A stretch of 23,595 nucleotides of DNA from NCBI GenBank assembly GCA_003353825.1, contig PIVW01000028.1:1-23595 (forward strand), given 5' to 3'. Positions 14,048 to 18,700 of the stretch are shown here, piece by piece. Both the position numbers and the translations under genes were made by a program. The DNA comes from Chloroflexota bacterium (GTDB lineage Bacteria > Chloroflexota > Anaerolineae > J102). Every line of letters begins with the position of its first letter. Position 1 is the first letter of the stretch. The notes under the pieces are model-generated. The model worked only from the letters and a program-made list of their open reading frames with translations. It did not search any database and had not been told where the DNA came from.

Positions 14048-14947
14048 ATGAGGCGCAGGTTCAGAAGCTATGTGGGAGAACACTCTGCGCCGATTCGGCT
14101 GACTGAGCGGGATATCCATATCCTGGAAGCAATTCACATCTTCGATGGTATCATGAGTCTCAAACAAATTGATCGCAAGTTTTTTTCCGGCAAAAATGGC
14201 ACCTGGGCCAGAGAACGAATGCGAGCCCTGGCAGCATATGATTATGTGCGTTGTCCGTCAGACAGCGAGCGCCATCTGGTCCCGGCAGGCGAGCAGGTGT
14301 ACTGGTTGGGCAGGAGAGGGGCAAAATATCTAGCTGGGCTGCAGGGAGAAGGACTGCGCAGCTTCCCCTGGCGGAAAACAGCGCGTTGGTCGCTTTTACT
14401 GCATGATTTGGCTGTCAACGATTTTCGCCTGAACGTGACTGAGGCTGTCTCAAATGATCCGCAATTAACCTTGCAGGTCTGGGTGCCGGAAGGGGAGTTC
14501 CTGTCAAATCCAGATTCGGTTGAGTTCGACAACCGTTTGGGTAAGAGACGGAAACGCCAGGTACGCCCGGATAGTTTTTTTGCTATCCAGCGGTCGGCTT
14601 CTACTTCCAACGAAAAACCTCGAGACTTTGCCTATTTGCTTGAACTTGACCGAGCCACAGAAGATAACCCTCGGTTTGTGCGGGATAAGGTGAAACCGGG
14701 GTTAGCCTATCTCAAGAGTCGAGTGTTCCACCAACGCTTCGGCTATCGCTTCGCCCGTTGGTTGGTGGTGACCACGACACTCCAGCGGTTGGAGAATATG
14801 GTCAGGCATGCTTCACTTGCTGGGGGTGAGGGGCTATTCTACTTCACGACTCTTGACCAAACCATGTCGGAGGATGTACTGACAAAACCGATCTGGCATG
14901 TGGCGGGACGCTCTGACCCTGTAACACTTATTCCTACACATCTGTAG
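14048..14947 (+). CDS. Replication-relaxation family protein (second copy)
   Basis: 299 residues. IRLTERDIHILEAIHIFDG and MSLKQIDRKFFSGKNGTWAR form the N-terminal winged helix, followed by YWLGRRGAKYLAGL. The central region has the conserved RPDSFFAIQ and YLLELDRATEDN, and the protein ends KPIWHVAG, like the copy at 3415-4320 (PIWHIAG). Spacing of the domains matches, but sequence identity is low, so the two probably have separate partners or sites. Members bind DNA and accompany plasmid replication or transfer genes. It appears to be translated from a leaderless transcript. Confidence 0.75.
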   Translation: MRRRFRSYVGEHSAPIRLTERDIHILEAIHIFDGIMSLKQIDRKFFSGKNGTWARERMRALAAYDYVRCPSDSERHLVPAGEQVYWLGRRGAKYLAGLQGEGLRSFPWRKTARWSLLLHDLAVNDFRLNVTEAVSNDPQLTLQVWVPEGEFLSNPDSVEFDNRLGKRRKRQVRPDSFFAIQRSASTSNEKPRDFAYLLELDRATEDNPRFVRDKVKPGLAYLKSRVFHQRFGYRFARWLVVTTTLQRLENMVRHASLAGGEGLFYFTTLDQTMSEDVLTKPIWHVAGRSDPVTLIPTHL

Positions 14948-15154
14948 CGTATCGAGATGAGTTTTGTCTGCTCCAGCCGTCTAATCATATGTTAAAGTAT
15001 TTGGGAGGGAAAGCGGAATCGGTCGGTGCAAGTCTAAGGTATCGAGCACGACCAGGCTTGCTATGGTGGCAATGTGTCTTGCCCTGTAGACGGCGTCCCG
15101 GCAGGCACAAAAGTCGGCAGCTGTTTACCGGCCGGTTTTGCTTCCTATTAGTCG

Positions 15155-15808
15155 CTAAAATGGCAACGGTGGTTCATAGAAGTCGTCGTCTGCAAGAATC
15201 CCATCTTCGATAAGTTGATTGAGGATGCGATGCAGGGCCAGGTGAATCTCGTATTCTCGTTTGTGTTCATCGATGTGTAATGGTTGTCGCAACAGTCCCA
15301 GGTCTGTTTGTCGTTTGTAGTAGAACATCCGTCGCTTGACGACGGCGTTGATGATCAAGAGATTGACGCTGACCGGCTCAAAGCGTGTTGTCCATGTGTG
15401 GAATAGTTGTAGAACCAACTCTTTAGATAGTTCCTTGTCAGTTCTCTTCACGCCGAGAACAAGATGACTCACACAATGGTCCGAAACGTGGCGGGTCGCT
15501 TTGGAACGGGACTCTTCCGGAAATATCCAGGTGTCTTGGGTTAGAAGCCAAACACATTGTTTCTGGAGATTATCAAGCCATTGTTCAAAGTGAGTGGCTA
15601 TACTTGATTCGCCTTGAACCTGAGCACTGCGTGTGCGCTGGCGAATGGCCCATTCAATGCTCTGCAAGATCGATTCTTCCTCCTGATCTTGGAGCCTTTT
15701 TTCCCGTTCGAGATGGGGAACAAGATCGTCCAGTGTCGCTTTGAGGCGATCTGCTTCCTCTTTACTGATTGGTTTGTCTCGTTCCAACATGCGGGTTGAT
15801 TGTATCAT
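15155..15808 (-). CDS. Hypothetical protein, leftward
   Basis: 217 residues from the ATG at 15806-15808, chosen because GAGG lies six bases upstream; the frame is open to an ATG at 15898, but that would overlap the divergent gene. The N-terminal 60 residues are charged and helical, probably coiled coil (KEEADRLKATLDDLVPHLER). The rest is alpha-rich with many aromatic and hydrophobic residues (HLVLGVKRTDKELSKELVLQ) and ends with an acidic tail (DDDFYEPPLPF). The family is not recognised; no signal or membrane segment. It is divergent from the small gene at 15843-16106. Confidence 0.55.
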   Translation of the reverse strand: MIQSTRMLERDKPISKEEADRLKATLDDLVPHLEREKRLQDQEEESILQSIEWAIRQRTRSAQVQGESSIATHFEQWLDNLQKQCVWLLTQDTWIFPEESRSKATRHVSDHCVSHLVLGVKRTDKELSKELVLQLFHTWTTRFEPVSVNLLIINAVVKRRMFYYKRQTDLGLLRQPLHIDEHKREYEIHLALHRILNQLIEDGILADDDFYEPPLPF

Positions 15809-15842
15809 CACCTGCCTCTTGGCTGCGCGCCTCCACTGCGTT

Positions 15843-16106
15843 ATGCTGGATGTACGAATGTCGGGACACAACTCACATGAGCAAATTGTCGGGTTCATGG
15901 CACGCGCCAGATGGCATGATGAAGCTATTGAAGGAGAAGAAAGGACGCGGTTGCTCTACGAACTGGGTGTGTTCTTGAGCGAAGAACGGATGCAGATGTT
16001 TGTCGAGTATCTGAACGCCCAAGAGGAACGCTTGTTCGGCAGCGATGCCCTGTTTTTCTATGATTACTGCTCCTATTGTGCCCTGACGAACGAAGTACCA
16101 TTCTGA
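15843..16106 (+). CDS. Small hypothetical acidic protein
   Basis: 87 residues from the ATG at 15843; 15858 (MSGHNSHEQIVG) is an equally plausible start and neither has a strong ribosome site. The sequence is helical and acidic (DEAIEGEERTRLLYELGVFL) with a C-terminal FFYDYCSYCALTNEVPF. It ends 7 bp before the next rightward gene, so the two are probably one operon. Homology is not recognised. Its starts lie only 35-50 bp from the start of the leftward gene, leaving little room for two promoters, which makes shared or overlapping control likely. Confidence 0.5.
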   Translation: MLDVRMSGHNSHEQIVGFMARARWHDEAIEGEERTRLLYELGVFLSEERMQMFVEYLNAQEERLFGSDALFFYDYCSYCALTNEVPF

Positions 16107-16113
16107 GTCTGCA

Positions 16114-16785
16114 ATGTTCATTACCAAGACCCTCACCCCATCCGGACAGCGACTCCTCTCCTTGCTCTTCAGCTTACCCTGGTTGAATATCCTGGCTGAG
16201 ATCTATAGGGTGGGACGCAAGCTCTGGCAGGGGATGGCCGATGAAGGCATGTATGAGGTGTTGGAGTATGAATCAACGGTGGAACTCCACGACACTGCTG
16301 GCAAGGTAGCGACCTACCGCAAACGGCAACGCATTCGTTATTTGCAAAACCACATCATCGCCTTTCAAGATCAGATTTGGAGTGACGGTGTTTCCCCAAT
16401 TGATTATCAATGCTCACCCGGTGTGGTTGTAGATAGGTATCGCCCTGCGCAAACAACGATTTTGCTCATCTCGTTGCGTGGTGTCAGGATGAAAGGGGAT
16501 GTTGATGTATTCGAATCGCGGTGTCGGATTCATAACGGCTTTGTGCGCGATGATGAACTGTGGCAGACCTCTATTAATCACCGTATGCATGTTGCCACAA
16601 TACATATCGTGTTCCCCCAGGAGCGCCCGCCCCAGAAAGTATGGGGGACGGAGGAATTGACGAAGCGTCGACATTCATTAGCTTCTTCCACCAAGCGCCA
16701 ACTCCCCGACGGCCGTTGGCGGATCACCTGGCAGATTCGAAAACCCCGCCTGAATGAACGTTACAATTTACATTGGCGCTGGTAA
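16114..16785 (+). CDS. Hypothetical protein, beta-rich
   Basis: 223 residues. A hydrophobic N-terminal stretch (LLSLLFSLPWLNILAEIY, about residues 14-31) could be a membrane-associated helix. The middle is rich in alternating beta strands (YESTVELHDTAGKVATYRKR, then TTILLISLRGVRMKGDVDVF) and the C-terminus is basic (GRWRITWQIRKPRLNERYN). No known family is recognised. It follows the small acidic gene by 7 bp without a strong ribosome site. Coding quality looks good across its length. Its stop lies 3 bp before the T-tract of the convergent terminator. Confidence 0.55.
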   Translation: MFITKTLTPSGQRLLSLLFSLPWLNILAEIYRVGRKLWQGMADEGMYEVLEYESTVELHDTAGKVATYRKRQRIRYLQNHIIAFQDQIWSDGVSPIDYQCSPGVVVDRYRPAQTTILLISLRGVRMKGDVDVFESRCRIHNGFVRDDELWQTSINHRMHVATIHIVFPQERPPQKVWGTEELTKRRHSLASSTKRQLPDGRWRITWQIRKPRLNERYNLHWRW

Positions 16786-16787
16786 CG

Positions 16788-16813
16788 AAAAAGGCGACAA
16801 GCCCGCGTCGCCT
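16788..16813 (-). terminator. Rho-independent terminator of the leftward micro-unit
   Basis: Read leftward: AGGCGAC, an 8 nt loop, GTCGCCT, then a run of T (the plus strand shows aaaaa at 16788-16792). The 7 bp stem is 16792-16798 with 16807-16813. There is no T-tract in the rightward sense, so it serves the minus strand. Confidence 0.6.
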
Positions 16814-16846
16814 GTCGCCCCCTGAGAGTTGGATCTGCTTGAGACT

Positions 16847-16870
16847 TTAGGATCCACCGCCACCGCTCAT
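16847..16870 (-). CDS. Seven-residue micro-ORF (MSGGGGS) in its own transcription unit
   Basis: On the minus strand ATG AGC GGT GGC GGT GGA TCC is followed by TAA. A consensus AAGGAGG (16879-16885) lies 8 nt upstream of the ATG, the best ribosome site in the whole window. A consensus-type promoter (TTGACA, 17 nt, TACTAT; 16974-17002) precedes it by about 100 nt, a hairpin cgcaag/cttgcg (16893-16898 and 16913-16918) sits in the leader, and a terminator follows at 16788-16813. The whole transcript would be about 180 nt. It may be a signalling or stalling peptide, or the small ORF of a regulatory RNA. The family is unknown, and the DNA context does not look like vector sequence. Confidence 0.5.
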   Translation of the reverse strand: MSGGGGS

Positions 16871-16973
16871 GGCTATGACCTCCTTGTTCTCACGCAAGGC
16901 CGTGCGCATCGTCTTGCGCCAAACGTGATGTAAAGTGGATGGGAAAGCCGGCTCGAACTATTGGGCCGCCAAA

Positions 16974-17002
16974 ATAGTACCTCTATCGGTACTAATTGTC
17001 AA
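16974..17002 (-). promoter_or_regulatory. Strong leftward promoter overlapped by an operator palindrome
   Basis: TTGACA (minus strand, 16997-17002) and TACTAT (16974-16979) are spaced by exactly 17 nt. The inverted repeat tagtacc (16975-16981) / ggtacta (16988-16994) covers most of the spacer and the -10 box. It begins just after the stop codon of the HTH gene at 17007-17237, whose product is an obvious candidate to bind it. The same hairpin followed by TTTT could alternatively terminate that HTH gene. Confidence 0.6.
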
Positions 17003-17006
17003 TTTC

Positions 17007-17237
17007 TTACTGACTACCAGGGCTATCGTTTGATTTCGGCCCTGGCTTGCGGTCGCGGGCCAGGTATTCTCGTACTGCCTGCTCAGTCGTAAACCAATTG
17101 CGACCGAGCTTGATACACCACAAGTCATCATTGCGTGCTAAGCGACGCAAGTAACCTGTGGTCAGCCCGCTTATCTTGGCAGCTTGTTTCAAGGAGAGCA
17201 ATTCATTGAGACGAGGTTGCTCTTGAGAGGTCGCCAT
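17007..17237 (-). CDS. Small HTH protein (Xis/MerR-like), leftward
   Basis: 76 residues. LLSLKQAAKISGLTTGYLRR is the helix-turn-helix, and LGRNWFTTEQAVREYLARDR with the tail KPGPKS matches the wing and C-terminus of the protein at 17735-17944. A TATAAT at 17280-17285 (minus strand) lies 42 bp upstream of the ATG; the ribosome site is poor. Such proteins regulate excision or transcription of mobile elements. The gene ends 4 bp before the strong promoter of the micro-ORF unit, which suggests that it controls it. Role inferred. Confidence 0.65.
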   Translation of the reverse strand: MATSQEQPRLNELLSLKQAAKISGLTTGYLRRLARNDDLWCIKLGRNWFTTEQAVREYLARDRKPGPKSNDSPGSQ

Positions 17238-17734
17238 ATAAGCCAGCTATTCGTAGATATGAGGTTGTAGAATAGGTTGATTATATGGTAATGGCAATTG
17301 TGTTGGAAATTTGCCGTAAACAGTTGCAGCGGCTCGCTCACAGATGTTCGCTCGTGAGGGCGCTTGTGCAGGTGCAGGCGGCGCTATCGCTGCGCGGTTC
17401 GCATGGGACTTTGTTACGCCTCCCCTTCTTGCTGCGGCTCAGGCACGCGTTTCAGCACAACACCCCCGCTGTGTGCCTGCTTACGCAGGCAGAGCGGAGG
17501 TGTAGAGCTTGTACGCTGAGCCGCGAAGCAGAGGCTCCACTCCATCCCGGCGACCACTTGCTTGCCTGCGGCGCGCCGCCGACCGTCACAGCGCTCTTTG
17601 TGCGCTGATGCGCACCCGCTGCAAGCTGAGTCTTGGCCGCTCCCCGGCGAATATGGGTGTGTCTGTGCAGAATGAATCATTGAAAATCCAAGGCCGCCCT
17701 TCACATCAAGCCGCAGTCGGGGTAGACTACCCTT
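17238..17734. other. GC-rich, highly folded non-coding segment
   Basis: No reliable gene; the frame at 17285-17608 is low-complexity and Arg/Leu-rich. Between about 17330 and 17650 the DNA is GC-rich and full of inverted repeats. A three-level stem spans 17434-17524: gcggctca/tgagccgc outside, acacccccgct/agcggaggtgt in the middle (10 of 11 pairs) and tgcctgc-ttac-gcaggca at the tip. The 12 bp palindrome gcggcgcgccgc is at 17568-17579, and hairpin cagcgc/gcgctg at 17589-17607. It may encode a structured RNA or be a replication or transfer origin. Confidence 0.45.
17720..17732. promoter_or_regulatory. Near-gene 13 bp palindrome, possible operator
   Basis: gggtag-a-ctaccc is a perfect 6-1-6 inverted repeat ending 2 bp before the ATG at 17735. 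It overlaps the place where the ribosome site should be, so binding or folding there would block translation or transcription of the HTH gene. Confidence 0.35.
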
Positions 17735-17944
17735 ATGAATCAGGATGACCCAATTGATGTTCTATCACTACTCACATTGGCCGAAGCATCTGCACTTTCA
17801 GGACTTTCACCCACTCACCTGCGCACATTGTCTAGGGAGGGGATACTGTGGTCGCTGAAAAAGGGAAAGACCTGGCTGACCACGGAAGAGGCAGTTCAAA
17901 GCTATCTGGCAACTCATCCAAAACCCGGTCCCATAGCAACCTAA
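17735..17944 (+). CDS. Small HTH protein (Xis/MerR-like), rightward paralogue
   Basis: 69 residues. LLTLAEASALSGLSPTHLRT is the helix-turn-helix. The following KKGKTWLTTEEAVQSYLATH and the tail KPGPIAT align closely with the leftward protein at 17007-17237. The two genes face outward from the folded segment between them. There is no obvious ribosome site, as the palindrome at 17720-17732 sits directly before the ATG. It probably acts as DNA-binding regulator or directionality factor of the element. Confidence 0.65.
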   Translation: MNQDDPIDVLSLLTLAEASALSGLSPTHLRTLSREGILWSLKKGKTWLTTEEAVQSYLATHPKPGPIAT

Positions 17945-17988
17945 ATTTGCCTATTGCAATTAGCGTCGGTAACGACTATGATCATGGT

Positions 17989-18363
17989 ATGCAGAGGAAA
18001 TTAAAACTACTAAAGCTATCGCTAATTCGAAAAGCCTGCTGCCGGCATCCACAGTTGTGGGAGTTTTTCGCCGTAATGAACGTGTTGCAAACCCAACAGG
18101 ATTTGGGGCGGTTGCGAGAGTGGGCGAGGAGAAAGTCGCTGAAAGGGCCGCTGGCTGCCTACGAGAGACGATATCAAAAATTGGAATGGGTACTCGCACG
18201 ATCTCGAAGGCGCTATGGTGGGACAGTCTTGGTATGCGAGTTTCTTCAGACAGCGTGGGCACAACTAATGCCACCACCCCGCCCAAAACGTGGTTCGGCG
18301 GCGAAGTACAAATACAAGAATGTAAGGAATGGCTATAGACAAAACGCGTATACAGCGCGATAA
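17989..18363 (+). CDS. Hypothetical basic protein
   Basis: 124 residues from the ATG at 17989; the frame is open further upstream but there overlaps the HTH gene. It is rich in Arg and Lys, with probable helices (LLKLSLIRKACCRHPQLWEF, then LGRLREWARRKSLKGPLAAY) and a basic tail (PRPKRGSAAKYKYKNVRNGY). No ribosome site is clear. The family is not recognised; the basic composition fits nucleic-acid binding. A terminator 130 bp downstream supports a transcript that ends after this gene. Confidence 0.45.
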   Translation: MQRKLKLLKLSLIRKACCRHPQLWEFFAVMNVLQTQQDLGRLREWARRKSLKGPLAAYERRYQKLEWVLARSRRRYGGTVLVCEFLQTAWAQLMPPPRPKRGSAAKYKYKNVRNGYRQNAYTAR

Positions 18364-18390
18364 TTGGAGGGTAACATGTAAATATAAAAC

Positions 18391-18425
18391 GCCTCAGGCG
18401 GATGCTGGAAACATCCAACTGAGGC
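18391..18425. promoter_or_regulatory. Two-tier hairpin after the basic protein gene
   Basis: Outer stem gcctcag (18391-18397) with ctgaggc (18419-18425) and inner stem ggatg (18400-18404) with catcc (18412-18416). No T-tract follows. It may be an mRNA 3'-end structure or a protein-binding site. Confidence 0.35.
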
Positions 18426-18490
18426 TGACCCACATCGCTGGTGTGAGCAGCTTTGCAGGCTAAGGCATATCCTATTCGTTTGCCGCCAAG

Positions 18491-18527
18491 CCGTCAATTG
18501 CTCGAACACAGCGATTGGCGGTTTTTT
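18491..18527 (+). terminator. Strong Rho-independent terminator before the recombinase
   Basis: ccgtcaattgct (18491-18502) pairs along 12 positions with agcgattggcgg (18510-18521), with two G-U pairs, around a 7 nt loop, and is followed directly by six T. It insulates the recombinase unit from upstream transcription. Confidence 0.8.
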
Positions 18528-18544
18528 GTATTGAAAGGAAGTGT

Positions 18545-18700
18545 ATGAATGAGCCTAGACAGCCAAACCATAAGCAGGTGTCAGAACTTGCCCAACCGCA
18601 AGGGTTTGATCTAGCTACAGCCTACGCAGTCCTAATCCGCGTCCATTTGCGCCGTCGTGACAAAAATCCCAAACACCGTAAGGAGACCAAACATGAGTAA
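18545..18700 (+). CDS. Small ORF overlapping the recombinase start
   Basis: 51 residues (MNEPRQPNHKQVSELAQPQG and onward, ending basic), AAAGG at 18534-18538 six bases before the ATG. The stop codon overlaps the recombinase ATG as ATGAGTAA, so translation of the two is coupled. The middle (FDLATAYAVLIRVHLRRRDK) is helical and the tail is highly basic. It could be a directionality factor or simply a translational lead-in. The family is not recognised. The ribosome site and overlap support a real gene. Confidence 0.5.
   Translation: MNEPRQPNHKQVSELAQPQGFDLATAYAVLIRVHLRRRDKNPKHRKETKHE

Noticed and set aside
14989..15213. 74-codon rightward frame between the second replication-relaxation gene and the leftward gene
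   Set aside because: No ribosome site, very basic with Trp/Cys/Arg runs, and it overlaps the end of the leftward gene.
16847..16870. Gly-Gly-Gly-Gly-Ser coding with a BamHI site as possible cloning-vector contamination
   Set aside because: The flanking DNA has natural genes, a natural-looking promoter and terminator and no vector sequence, so chance resemblance is more likely.
17285..17608. 107-codon frame in the folded GC-rich segment
   Set aside because: Arg/Leu/Ala-rich translation without a family pattern; the inverted repeats explain the open frame better than coding does.
17330..17650. Integron attC site
   Set aside because: Hairpins are present but I found no paired GTTRRRY and RYYYAAC core sites in the right positions.
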